DNA from: Geminocystis sp. M7585_C2015_104
Lineage (GTDB): Bacteria; Cyanobacteriota; Cyanobacteriia; Cyanobacteriales; Cyanobacteriaceae
Direction of reading: 5' to 3'
Assembly: GCA_015295805.1 (NCBI GenBank)
Contig: DVEF01000012.1
Span: 22,806 to 86,805 of the forward strand
DNA length: 64,000 nucleotides
The notes under the pieces were generated by a model. The model was not told the origin of the DNA. It saw only the letters and a list, made by a program, of their open reading frames with translations, and ran no database searches. Below are positions 26,569-35,848 of this stretch, one piece after another (within the stretch, counting starts at the first letter, position 1; each line of letters begins with the position of its first letter). A program made the translations under genes and the position numbers.

Positions 26569-27243
26569 TTAGGCTTCGGATTTTTTCATCAGTTGGAGGT
26601 AATAGCTAGCAGTTTCAGCCACCTGGGGATGGGAATCCCTAGCCAAAAATTGAAGGGCGGAGATGGCCTTCTCGTTATGGGGAAAATTGCTTAAAGACTC
26701 CGCCAATCGCTGACGCATCAACCAGTCTGGCGAAGCCACAAACTCCAGGATGTCGTTGAGACAGTCTTCTGCCCTTATTTCCCCTAACGCGGCTATAGCT
26801 GCCTGTTGTAGTACTGGCTCTTCGCTTCGTAGCGCCTCCAGCAGTAGATTCTTGGCGCGGATGTCACCCAGATTGCCCAGGGAAACGGCGGCACTGAATC
26901 TCACCAGCCATTGGGTATCCTCGTAGAAAGCACGGGCTAAGGGCTCAAAGGCGCGAATGTCATTCAAATATCCCAGTGCCCCTGCCGCGTCAGCACGAAT
27001 CCCATAATCTGGATCTGTCTCCAACAACGAAACTAGAATTGGCAGTGACTCCTCTGTTTTTTTCACCCCCAGGGCGAATATTGCCATTGAACGCACTGGT
27101 AACATCTCATCATACAAAACTTTTTTAATAAGGGGCACTGCCTTCTCCGCCGGCACATCCTTTAGGGCGGCCAATGCCAAAAGACGATCCTTTGAATTAC
27201 TACTTTCCAGTTGGCGCTCTATTTCTTTTAGGTCTACTTGACT
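26569..27243 (-). CDS. HEAT-repeat (PBS-lyase HEAT-like) protein
   Basis: From ATG 27243 the product has 224 residues and consists of about six HEAT-like repeats, for example AIFALGVKK, DAAGALGYLND, SAAVSLGNLGD and AAIAALGEIRA. Such proteins include phycobilin lyases and NblB-like factors, but members without the lyase residues also exist, so the role is open. A TTG at 27267 would add 8 residues. Convergent with sdhB with a zero-base gap. Confidence 0.8.
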   Translation of the reverse strand, partial: SQVDLKEIERQLESSNSKDRLLALAALKDVPAEKAVPLIKKVLYDEMLPVRSMAIFALGVKKTEESLPILVSLLETDPDYGIRADAAGALGYLNDIRAFEPLARAFYEDTQWLVRFSAAVSLGNLGDIRAKNLLLEALRSEEPVLQQAAIAALGEIRAEDCLNDILEFVASPDWLMRQRLAESLSNFPHNEKAISALQFLARDSHPQVAETASYYLQLMKKSEA

Positions 27244-27343
27244 CATGATTTTACTAATATTTCCCAATTGTCCTCATTATAGATTATTTGTTAGGACTTT
27301 GTTGCTGCCAAATATTTGTCACCACGGGTTATTTTTTCAGTAA

Positions 27344-27880
27344 TTAGCATTGTGTTTCCTCCATTGTGCTCAGGAAAATAGCTATGTTTTTGATGAGCTC
27401 TGAAAATCCCTGCAGAATCAGCAAAGCGGGGCCCACAATGATTAATGTTTTAATGGGATAACGGGGCAGGCCCCCTTCGTCTGCAGATACTTCTCCCGTC
27501 TGCCATGAGCTCAATACATATTGCCAGGAAAAGTAGATAATTACCCCGCAAAAAGGGAATAGAAATAATACCACCCCCAGGATGTTAATTAGGGCCTTTA
27601 GCTTGGGAGAAAAATCTTTATAAAACACATCTACCCGCACGTGACTGTTATTTTTTAGTGCGTAGGCTGCCCCCATAAAAAACACAATATCAAACAGATA
27701 CCACTGCAATTCAATTAGGCCATTAGAGCTTAAATTCTGACCAATTATTTTCCCTAAATATCTCCCAATTACATTCCACACCCCTAAAACCACCATTAAA
27801 AAAACCATACCGGCACTGGCAACCCCACACCAATGGCTCATGGTGTCAATAATTTGGGATATTTTTAGTACAGTCCTCAT
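27344..27880 (-). CDS. TRAP transporter small permease (DctQ-like)
   Basis: The 178-residue protein has four hydrophobic segments and the DctQ-family block ELQWYLFDIVFFMGAAYALKNNSHVRVD (about residues 57-84). TRAP transporters import organic acids with a small permease, a large permease and a binding protein. Neither partner is adjacent: upstream is the STT3-type gene (18 bp away) and downstream the HEAT protein. The large permease is either encoded elsewhere or absent. Confidence 0.85.
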   Translation of the reverse strand: MRTVLKISQIIDTMSHWCGVASAGMVFLMVVLGVWNVIGRYLGKIIGQNLSSNGLIELQWYLFDIVFFMGAAYALKNNSHVRVDVFYKDFSPKLKALINILGVVLFLFPFCGVIIYFSWQYVLSSWQTGEVSADEGGLPRYPIKTLIIVGPALLILQGFSELIKNIAIFLSTMEETQC

Positions 27881-27898
27881 TTTCCCAAAACCTACCTA

Positions 27899-29926
27899 TT
27901 AGCCACTACTAGACTCCACTTTTACCCGAAAAGCACGAGCTGATGGGAAATTATTATACACTTCTTCAAACAGATTTTTATCATAATTCCCCAGAAGATA
28001 CATTTGATTGAAGTTGGACTTAAAAACTGACTCCGGGACAACATAAACCCCCATAATATTCCCTTGCACCCCAATTACTTCTATGGTCATTTCAGACTTA
28101 TTTTTGGAATATTCCTTCTTATAAACCACGTGTCCCCTGTCAGATATAATAAACCTCTTAATGCTGTCCCTGTTGTTAATTAAACCCTTTTCTATGTCCA
28201 CTGTGTAGTCTTGACATTTCAAAATTTTGCCGTCAAAATGCCCACAGTCTAGTCGCCGATATTCCTCTATATTAGACACTTTCCTTTCAAAATCCCAATT
28301 TCCAAAAAGGGCAAAGGCATAATACTTATCAATCATATCCCTTGTATATAAAACAATAATATTCTTATTCAGGGGCTTTAAGGGAGAGTTCATTATTTTT
28401 TCTACCACTTTGTTAGCCGTCTTTCCATCTGTCATCAAACTGTCAATACCCTGAAAATGATAATTATCAATAGCGCTTATAATAGAATACATTTTTTTCT
28501 GGTCATCAAGTACAAGGGCTTTTGCCACAAAATAAGTCCTTATCCCACCATTGAAGCCACCGTCATGGTATACTGCAAATTCTCCCACGTCCATCAGGGG
28601 ATAACCAAAATCCCACCACGTAAATACCGGAGAATTTTTTGGTACTATTTCTTTCAAATCTAAAAAACTGTTCATAATATCCAGAGGTATAAAAGGGGGT
28701 GGAGCTTCATAATATGCAGTTATTTTATGGGCGGAGAGGAAGAAGGCTATGAAAATAATTGCCGGAAAAATTAAATCAACTGTTCTCTTTTTCCAGTTAG
28801 CAATCCCTCCTATTGTGTAAACTGCTATAAACAACAAATAGCCCACTCCTACCCATACAAGAGGGGCAAGATAAATGGCAAATCTGCTTCCCGACACAAA
28901 GGCCAATCCCCCCAAAACCAACAAGGGAATCAGGGGAATCATTTGTTTGAACTTCAACACAAAAACTATTAATATTCCTACAATCCCAGCTATAGCTAAA
29001 TATTTGTTACCAGCCAATAAATTTAGGACATACGTAGTAGGAGTTTTTTGTGATTCGGATATGGTAGTCTTTATATTTGGCCATGCTACCCCGGCCACTT
29101 CTACTACCTGTCCATGAAGGTATCCAGAGAAGATAAAATACAGGATATTTCTCAATCCCTGGTGGAAATAATAGGGATTGCAAAAGAGTACATAAATGGA
29201 AACCAAAACGACAATTTCTTTTATTTTGAATCTGTTAACTAACAGATGTAAAACAAGAAGGAATGCATATACAACGGCAAATCCTGGTTTTTCATACCAC
29301 CAGGAAAACAACCACATTCCCAGCCCGGCAATGGCGGCACACAAATATTGATATCTCTTGCGCCTCGCCTCGGTAATTAACAGGAAAAAAAGCCCAACAA
29401 AAATTGGAAAAAACAAATTTAAAGCGTCCGTATCTACATAACCATTGGCAGTTCTAGTATTGTAGGCATAGGTGAAAGTTCCAAATAATCCTCCGGCAAT
29501 TCCCACACTCTCCAAACCGATTTTGTAAAAATATACTGCTAATGGTACAATGAAAAGACTGGACAGAATGGGAATTAAATAAATTCCAGCTCGGTAGACA
29601 TCTCCATTAAAAAAATTGCCAAATTTGCCTAATAGATGTACTAACATATTGGGTCGCTCCGTAAAATAAATATTATTATCTGGGTAATTCCTTAGGGCAT
29701 CTATTCTACCCTTACCAAAATTGCCCTTATTGTATTCCTTTGCCAATCTTGTCCAGTGATAAGAATCTAGAGTCGCCATGGGGATTCTTCCATCCCTGGG
29801 GTAAATTATTTCCCTGTCTTTATTCCACATGGCAAATTGCCAATATCTCTGAAATGTCGACAATTCAAAAGCCAGGGTGGTGAATAGGATAAAAATGACA
29901 ACAGACGCGGTGATTTTCCTTTTCAT
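27899..29926 (-). CDS. STT3/PglB-type oligosaccharyltransferase
   Basis: This 675-residue protein has an N-terminal multi-span domain and a soluble C-terminal part. Family landmarks are all present: the first-loop acidic motif in LDSYHW (D54), NGYVDTDALN near 160-169, TISE near 288 matching the SVSE/TIxE loop, and the acceptor-binding WWDFG near 438. Enzymes of this family transfer a lipid-linked glycan to Asn in N-x-S/T at the outer face of the membrane. They are known from archaea and some proteobacteria; I regard them as unusual in cyanobacteria. The gene looks more AT-rich than its neighbours, which could mean transfer. No glycan-assembly genes flank it. Confidence 0.85.
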   Translation of the reverse strand: MKRKITASVVIFILFTTLAFELSTFQRYWQFAMWNKDREIIYPRDGRIPMATLDSYHWTRLAKEYNKGNFGKGRIDALRNYPDNNIYFTERPNMLVHLLGKFGNFFNGDVYRAGIYLIPILSSLFIVPLAVYFYKIGLESVGIAGGLFGTFTYAYNTRTANGYVDTDALNLFFPIFVGLFFLLITEARRKRYQYLCAAIAGLGMWLFSWWYEKPGFAVVYAFLLVLHLLVNRFKIKEIVVLVSIYVLFCNPYYFHQGLRNILYFIFSGYLHGQVVEVAGVAWPNIKTTISESQKTPTTYVLNLLAGNKYLAIAGIVGILIVFVLKFKQMIPLIPLLVLGGLAFVSGSRFAIYLAPLVWVGVGYLLFIAVYTIGGIANWKKRTVDLIFPAIIFIAFFLSAHKITAYYEAPPPFIPLDIMNSFLDLKEIVPKNSPVFTWWDFGYPLMDVGEFAVYHDGGFNGGIRTYFVAKALVLDDQKKMYSIISAIDNYHFQGIDSLMTDGKTANKVVEKIMNSPLKPLNKNIIVLYTRDMIDKYYAFALFGNWDFERKVSNIEEYRRLDCGHFDGKILKCQDYTVDIEKGLINNRDSIKRFIISDRGHVVYKKEYSKNKSEMTIEVIGVQGNIMGVYVVPESVFKSNFNQMYLLGNYDKNLFEEVYNNFPSARAFRVKVESSSG

Positions 29927-30090
29927 ACAGTCTTCCCGTTTTTGATATTCCTACTGATGTCATGTTTGTTAGTATTCTACCCATTGAAATTGCTTTCAAC
30001 ATAGCCTCTCAAAGAAACTTAAACTTTCAACCGTTATCTTTTTGTCACCTAAAATTTGGTTAATTTTTTTCGAAATATCTCCAAAAATTA

Positions 30091-30120
30091 TTGACAATGA
30101 TTCAAAATTTGCCTTATAAT
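30091..30120 (+). promoter_or_regulatory. Consensus sigma70 promoter for sbcC
   Basis: A perfect TTGACA (30091-30096) and a perfect TATAAT (30115-30120) are spaced by 18 bp. Transcription would begin near 30127, about 32 bases before the sbcC ATG. This is the best promoter match I found in the window. Confidence 0.75.
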
Positions 30121-30158
30121 CATCGAAAGCAAAACCAGAAAATAAATAGGGAAAAATC

Positions 30159-33100
30159 ATGATACCCCTGCGGTTAAAGCTAAAAAACTTTTTGAGCTAT
30201 AAGGAAGCGGAATTAAACTTCGAGGGGTTGCACACCGCCTGCATCTGCGGAGCAAATGGGGCGGGAAAATCATCTCTGTTAGAGGCCATTACCTGGGCAA
30301 TTTGGGGCAAAACCCGTGCCAGTAGTGATGATGATTTAGTCCACTTGGGGGAAACAGAAACTAGGGTAGATTTTGAATTTTTTTACAACCAAAAACAGTA
30401 TCGTATTATTCGCATTAGAAACAAAAGTAAGAGTAGCGCTTTAGATTTTCAGCTTTTCAATGGCCAGGAGTATAAATCTATCGCCGGCAGTGGAATTAGA
30501 GAAACCCAAGATAAGATTTCTCAGTGTTTAAAAATTGACTATGACACCTTTATAAACTCCGCCTATATCAGACAAGGTAGGGCCGACGAATTCATGCTAC
30601 TCACCCCTGCACAGCGGAAAGAAGTATTGGCAGATTTGCTAAAACTTGAATCCTATGAAAAACTAGCAGAAGATGCCAAAAACCTTGCCAGAGAATTCAA
30701 AGTTAGGGCGGAAGAAATTAAGAAGAAAATAGAAGAAAATCAAGAAAGAATCTCCCAAAAGCCTAGCCTATTCTGGGAGTTAGAGCACCTAGAAAGAGAA
30801 TTGAATTCCAGGCAGAAACTACAAGGAGAAATTAAGGCAAATCTTGAAAACCTCAGGAGATTAAACGACCAACGTCTGGAATTACTGAAGAGAAAAGAAT
30901 GGCAGGAGGGGCAACTGGCAAGGTTATTCGCCCGCCTGGAATATCTGGAAAATGAAAAGAAAAAATTGGCAGAGGAGTTAGAAAAATTACAACAGATATT
31001 AGCGCGAGAAGCAGAAATTGTATCCGCTTATCGTCATTGGCAATTGCTGACGGAAAAAAATGATGAACTTAATCAAAAACTTCATAGGTATCAGCAGTTA
31101 AGAGAAAGCATACAATACCTGGAGAGTCAATTAAATAAGGAAAAAGAAAGGCTCAAAATATCTTTGGAAAGGGAAAAAGCCAATCTGGACAATCTATCCC
31201 TCAGAGAGGAAGAATTAAGACAAACTATCAGCAAGTACCCCAACTTAGATAAAGAGTTAGAAAAACTAAGGGCTTGTCGCCAACAACTGGCCATTCTTGA
31301 ATCCATCCAAGAAGAGGCACATAACTTGTTACAAAAAAAATACGCTTTAGAAAAAGAGGTGGAAAGAGAAAAGGCGCTCCTTATTGCCAGGCTGGAAAAT
31401 CTACAAAAAGAGTATAATAATATCCAGAAAGAATTGCAAGAAATCCTACCCCTAAGAAGACGTTTTTTTCAACTGGAACAGGACCTAACCAACTGCCGAA
31501 ATATTAGAAATTATCAGAAACGTGTTCAGGAGAAGGGAGACGAGAAAAAGATTATTATAAGTCAGCTATTAAACCGGCAAACGGATTTAGAGACCCAATT
31601 GACAAAGTTGACAGAGAAATTGAACACTCTCCAGGAAAAACATGCAATTTGCCCCCTTTGTGAGAGAGAATTAGACGAAAGTCACCTGCAATATGTTGTT
31701 GCCAAAACCCGGATGGAATACAAACAGCTTGAATTAGAATTATGGAATTGTAAAGCCCAAATTGTGGAAGCAGAAAGGGAGTTGGAAAACCTAAGGAAAG
31801 AATATGGGGAATTGAATCAAAAGCTCGCTCAAGAAGAACACTGGAGAAAGGAGTATGCTTTCCTTGAAAATAGGTTAGATTATGGAGAGGAACTCTCAAC
31901 CAGACTCGAGGAGTTACAAGAAGAAATAAATGCTATTATGTCTCGGCTAGAAAATGGTGATTATGCCTCCCTTCAACGTCAGAAAATCCTAGAGATAGAA
32001 CAAAAAATTAGAGAATTAAACTACAGTGAAGAAAACCACGCCATTCTGAGAAAAGAAGAGGCGGCCTTGCGTTGGGCGGAGACCCAAGAAACTAGATTAA
32101 AGGAGGCTCAAAACGAATTGGAAAAAATTGGCCAGCAAAAAGAATACATCAGCCAAAAGATAAGGGATATTACTGAAGAATTATCTACAATTGCTCGTGA
32201 TTCCGAAATCCAGAGAAAATTGCAACACATACAACAAGAATTGGCAGAGATAAACTATGATTCTAGGGAACACCAACAGGTGGTTGAAACCCTGAGGGAA
32301 CTGCAGCAATATCAACAGTTATATGCAGACTTATTCCAGGCCCAGAAAAACAAACCTCACCTTGAAAACCAGATAATACAAATTACGGAAAATTCAAAAG
32401 AATACCAGGAAGAAAAAAACAAAATAATAGCAGAGTTAGAAGAGACAAAACAACAACTGTCCTCCCTGAAAGATTATGGTGAACAACTGACACAACTGGA
32501 GGAAGAAGCAAAATCCTGCCAGGAGAAAATCCAAGAATTATTAATGAAAAAGGGAAGGTTAGAACAATCATTAGCTATGATACAGACTCAGGAAGAAGAG
32601 GTAAAACAACTGGAAAAACAACTAAAAGAGACACAAAAACAACACCGCATCCACGAGGAGTTGGGGATAGCCTTTGGCAAAAATGGGATCCAGTCTTTAA
32701 TGATTGAAAATATACTGCCATTGATTGAGAATGAAGCTAATCGCATTTTAAATAATCTCACCGGCAATCAGTTGAGTGTAAAATTCGTAACCCAGAAACA
32801 GACAAAATCAGGGAGGGGAAAAAATTCAAATCCTAGAGATACCCTAGATATTATCATTGCTGACAACCAGGGCACAAGAGCCTATGAGACTTATTCGGGG
32901 GGAGAAGCCTTCAGGGTCAATTTTGCCATTCGCCTAGCATTATCCCGTATCTTAGCCCAAAGGGCAGGCACACCCCTCCAAATGTTAATCATAGATGAGG
33001 GTTTTGGTAGTCAGGATGCAGAGGGATGTGAACGTCTCATTGCCGCCATCAATGCCGTCGCCCCCGAATTCGCCTGTATTCTCACAGTAACCCATATCAG

Positions 33101-33179
33101 CCAATTCAAAGAGGCTTTTCAAACTAAAATAGAAGTGTATAAAACCCCCGAAGGCTCAAAAATTAGACTCGTAGGCTGA
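30159..33179 (+). CDS. sbcC: Exonuclease subunit SbcC (Rad50-like ATPase)
   Basis: The 1006-residue protein is the SMC-like ATPase of the SbcCD nuclease, which opens DNA hairpins and processes double-strand breaks. It shows a Walker A motif GANGAGKSS at 31-39, long coiled coils on both sides of a zinc hook CPLC at 498-501, the ABC signature YSGGE near 920 and Walker B MLIIDEGFGSQD near 950. The nuclease partner SbcD is not in the window. The gene is divergent from the STT3-type gene and is preceded by a consensus promoter. Confidence 0.95.
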   Translation: MIPLRLKLKNFLSYKEAELNFEGLHTACICGANGAGKSSLLEAITWAIWGKTRASSDDDLVHLGETETRVDFEFFYNQKQYRIIRIRNKSKSSALDFQLFNGQEYKSIAGSGIRETQDKISQCLKIDYDTFINSAYIRQGRADEFMLLTPAQRKEVLADLLKLESYEKLAEDAKNLAREFKVRAEEIKKKIEENQERISQKPSLFWELEHLERELNSRQKLQGEIKANLENLRRLNDQRLELLKRKEWQEGQLARLFARLEYLENEKKKLAEELEKLQQILAREAEIVSAYRHWQLLTEKNDELNQKLHRYQQLRESIQYLESQLNKEKERLKISLEREKANLDNLSLREEELRQTISKYPNLDKELEKLRACRQQLAILESIQEEAHNLLQKKYALEKEVEREKALLIARLENLQKEYNNIQKELQEILPLRRRFFQLEQDLTNCRNIRNYQKRVQEKGDEKKIIISQLLNRQTDLETQLTKLTEKLNTLQEKHAICPLCERELDESHLQYVVAKTRMEYKQLELELWNCKAQIVEAERELENLRKEYGELNQKLAQEEHWRKEYAFLENRLDYGEELSTRLEELQEEINAIMSRLENGDYASLQRQKILEIEQKIRELNYSEENHAILRKEEAALRWAETQETRLKEAQNELEKIGQQKEYISQKIRDITEELSTIARDSEIQRKLQHIQQELAEINYDSREHQQVVETLRELQQYQQLYADLFQAQKNKPHLENQIIQITENSKEYQEEKNKIIAELEETKQQLSSLKDYGEQLTQLEEEAKSCQEKIQELLMKKGRLEQSLAMIQTQEEEVKQLEKQLKETQKQHRIHEELGIAFGKNGIQSLMIENILPLIENEANRILNNLTGNQLSVKFVTQKQTKSGRGKNSNPRDTLDIIIADNQGTRAYETYSGGEAFRVNFAIRLALSRILAQRAGTPLQMLIIDEGFGSQDAEGCERLIAAINAVAPEFACILTVTHISQFKEAFQTKIEVYKTPEGSKIRLVG

Positions 33180-33182
33180 GCC

Positions 33183-33212
33183 TTGACGAGGGGGTAGAGA
33201 ATGTGTTACAAT
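33183..33212 (+). promoter_or_regulatory. Putative promoter for tRNA-Ser
   Basis: TTGACG (33183-33188) and TACAAT (33207-33212) are spaced by 18 bp, placing the start about 15 bases before the mature tRNA 5' end. It starts four bases after the sbcC stop. Confidence 0.55.
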
Positions 33213-33233
33213 GGGGAGATGTGTTGCACCTCT

Positions 33234-33320
33234 GGAGAGATGGCCGAGTGGTTGAAGGCGCAGCACTGGAAATGCTGTTTGGGGGAAACCTCAACGAGGG
33301 TTCGAATCCCTCTCTCTCCG
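33234..33320 (+). tRNA. tRNA-Ser (anticodon GGA)
   Basis: The 87-base sequence folds as a class II tRNA: acceptor GGAGAGA pairs with TCTCTCC, followed by discriminator G; the D arm holds GGCCGAGTGG; the anticodon stem CAGCA/TGCTG encloses CTGGAAA with anticodon GGA; a long variable arm follows, and the T arm is GAGGG-TTCGAAT-CCCTC. CCA is not encoded. It reads UCC and UCU serine codons. Confidence 0.96.
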
Positions 33321-33669
33321 CTTCCTTAGCCCACTGCCGCCCCAGCCCCTACATTACATTGAATAGTCTTAACATCTAACACTATCTCCGCCCTAGCTTG
33401 TCTCTGCCGCCCTGAATACAACAAAGTGCAAGAATAATAAGAATGCAATAAACCTTTTGCCTTTTCCCCCGTCAGTCAAAATCATTGGGGGAAATCATTA
33501 GCAGTTGTTAATAGGTTAAGCTGATTTCATGTGCATTCTGTCAAAAGGGCCTTGTAGTGTAACCAGGGTGAATTTCTTGGGTGAAGACAGTTGTTTGTCC
33601 CCACTTAAGAACATCGGTGGTAAGATCTCAAGAAGGTAAACCGTATTCTTGGAGTCCTAATCGTAGCCA
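33321..33669. other. Intergenic region with one hairpin upstream of ftn2
   Basis: These 349 bp hold no gene I can support. A perfect 8-bp stem, TTTCCCCC (33463-33470) with GGGGGAAA (33487-33494), encloses a 16-base loop. No T tract follows, so it does not look like an intrinsic terminator; it could be a regulatory hairpin in the ftn2 leader. Confidence 0.4.
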
Positions 33670-35763
33670 GTGGTGGAAATACCCCTAGACTATTATCGTA
33701 TTCTGGGCATTCCTCTCGAGGCCGAACCAGAATTGATTAAACAAGCCTATGAGGATCGTTCTGTTCAACTGCCCCACCAGGACTATAGTATCATAGCCCA
33801 GTCCTCCCGGAAAAATTTGTTAAAAGTCGCCTACGATACTCTATCTAACCCAGAATCCCGTTTACAGTATAACGCTTCTCTTTTCGCCCAGGAGGAAGAA
33901 GAAAAAAAGGAAATATCCCTTGAGATTGACAATAGTCTCTTTCTAGGGGCACTAATCATTCTTTTAGAGTTGGGGGAATACGAGTTGGTGTTAAATCTGA
34001 GCCAACCCTATCTCAATAATAAGGGGAAACTGGATCAATTAACGAACCAGGTTGAACAGATTAGCCTTGTTTGGCAGGATTTAATTCTCACTGTGGTATT
34101 GGCTCATCTAGAATTAGCAAGAGAAAAATGGCAAGAAAGGGAATATAATCTAGCCGCCGAATATCTCCAATACTCCCACGATTTGCTGGTAAAAGAGGAT
34201 TTATTCCCCCATCTTAGAAAAGAAATTAAACAGGATTTAGGGAAATTAAAACCTTACCGCGTAATTGAGCTGCTTACAAAGGAAGATGCCTCCTCAGATC
34301 CGAAAGATAGGGAAAAGGCCCTTAATCTCCTTCGGGAGATGTTTAACCGCAGAGGAGGGTTTGAAAATACAAGCGTGGACGAGTGCGGTTTAGATGGGGA
34401 GGCATTTCTCCGGTTTATTCAGCAAATTCGCGTTTATTTAACCGCAGAAGAACAACAAAAATTGTTTGAAGCGGAGGCAAAACGCCCCTCCACCGCTGCC
34501 ACCTACCTTTTTGCCTATGCCTGTATTGCCAGGGGATTTGCAGAAAGAAAACCAGAATTGATTATCAAGGCTAAAAATAGTCTTATCCCCCTCACCATTC
34601 ATCAAGACGTCTATCTTGAACAGTCTATCTGTGCTCTCCTTTTAGGTCAAACTACAGAAGCAGAATTTTCTCTGGGCCAAAGCAAGGAAAAAGAAGCTAT
34701 TGAATACATAAAAACTCTTTCCGCCTCCTCCCCCGACTTACTCCCCGGTTTGTGTCGTTATACCGAAGAGTGGTTGAAAACAGAAGTATTCCCCCAGTTT
34801 CTCGACTTGAAAGACGCTAATCCTTCCCTCGACGCCTATTTTGACGATCCAAGAGTACAAAGCTACCTAGAAAGCCTTTCCCAGCCATCATTGCCAGAAA
34901 CAGAATCCTCCTTTCCAGACAATTTTACCGTCTCTTTGCCTCAGATGGAAACAGAAAATTATGATACTACTGACCAAAAACCGGAAATACAACAACCCAC
35001 TTTCCCTGCCTCTCCACGGGAAGAAGAGGTGGAAGAGAAAGAAGAATTAATCGGCTTTAGCGACTTGTTGGAAGCAGAAATGGAGACCTCCCCACCACAG
35101 CCTACCGTCTCCAGCAACACTGACAAGAAGACTAATCCCCGACCTTCTCATCCTTCTTCTGCCAAAAAACCGGTTAAGAGGCCCCATCGCGATGCCCTCC
35201 TTCCCTTTTTTATACCCCTAGCAGCCATTCTCTGTGCTACTTCTGTAGCCTTTCTTGTACTCAAGGTCCTATTCCCAAAACAACAAGAAAACCTAAATAT
35301 ACCCCTGTCTGAGCCTTTAATCGATTTGCCACAGAAGGAAACAGATCCGGTAAAGGAAAATCTCCAAGTACAATTATCCCAGGAAGACGCCGCCGCCATT
35401 ATCAACAACTGGCTGGTTGCCAAACAAAAGGCCACTGGCCCAGAATATGATACAACTGCCCTTGATCAGGTTTTAACGGACTCCTTGGCCGCCGTCTGGA
35501 AAGCCAATGCCAACAGCCTCCGTCGCCTCAATGCCTATCGTCGTTATGAGCATAAAATTAAAGTCCTTTCCGCTCAAACTAACCCTCAGAATAATACAGA
35601 AGCCATCGTTCAGGCAGAGGTTTTTGAAAGGTCTCAGTACTATCAAAATGGTGCTCTCAACCCAAGACTTTCCTACGAAGAAAAACTGTTAGTCCAATAC
35701 AATCTTGTAAGGGAAGGTCAACGATGGCTCATTAGAGACCTAAAAATTCTCTCCAGCCGTTAG
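33670..35763 (+). CDS. ftn2: Cell division protein Ftn2/ZipN (ARC6 homolog)
   Basis: The 697-residue protein matches the cyanobacterial division factor that anchors the FtsZ ring, homologous to plant ARC6. It starts with a divergent J-domain-like segment (LDYYRILGIP, then KVAYDTLSNPESRLQYN, about 6-70), continues with a helical middle part, an acidic linker, one membrane span at about 510-532 and a C-terminal IMS/DUF4101-type domain. The HPD motif of true J domains is missing, as in the family. The start is a GTG at 33670 or the adjacent GTG at 33673. Confidence 0.9.
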   Translation: MVEIPLDYYRILGIPLEAEPELIKQAYEDRSVQLPHQDYSIIAQSSRKNLLKVAYDTLSNPESRLQYNASLFAQEEEEKKEISLEIDNSLFLGALIILLELGEYELVLNLSQPYLNNKGKLDQLTNQVEQISLVWQDLILTVVLAHLELAREKWQEREYNLAAEYLQYSHDLLVKEDLFPHLRKEIKQDLGKLKPYRVIELLTKEDASSDPKDREKALNLLREMFNRRGGFENTSVDECGLDGEAFLRFIQQIRVYLTAEEQQKLFEAEAKRPSTAATYLFAYACIARGFAERKPELIIKAKNSLIPLTIHQDVYLEQSICALLLGQTTEAEFSLGQSKEKEAIEYIKTLSASSPDLLPGLCRYTEEWLKTEVFPQFLDLKDANPSLDAYFDDPRVQSYLESLSQPSLPETESSFPDNFTVSLPQMETENYDTTDQKPEIQQPTFPASPREEEVEEKEELIGFSDLLEAEMETSPPQPTVSSNTDKKTNPRPSHPSSAKKPVKRPHRDALLPFFIPLAAILCATSVAFLVLKVLFPKQQENLNIPLSEPLIDLPQKETDPVKENLQVQLSQEDAAAIINNWLVAKQKATGPEYDTTALDQVLTDSLAAVWKANANSLRRLNAYRRYEHKIKVLSAQTNPQNNTEAIVQAEVFERSQYYQNGALNPRLSYEEKLLVQYNLVREGQRWLIRDLKILSSR

Positions 35764-35810
35764 TTAGTTGTTGTTGTTTTTTGGAAAAAGTCTTTCCTAT
35801 TTTTAACCCG

Positions 35811-35819
35811 TGATATAAT
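35811..35819 (+). promoter_or_regulatory. Extended -10 promoter element
   Basis: TGATATAAT gives a perfect TATAAT (35814-35819) with an upstream TG, 29 bases before ATG 35849. No good -35 is present, consistent with an extended -10 promoter for the secreted-protein gene. Confidence 0.45.
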
Positions 35820-35848
35820 GCTTGTGAGAGGGCATAAGAGGGGTTGGA

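Noticed and set aside
33463..33494. Perfect 8-bp stem as an intrinsic terminator for tRNA-Ser
   Set aside because: There is no T tract after the stem, the loop is 16 bases and it lies more than 140 bases after the tRNA, so I list it only as a hairpin.
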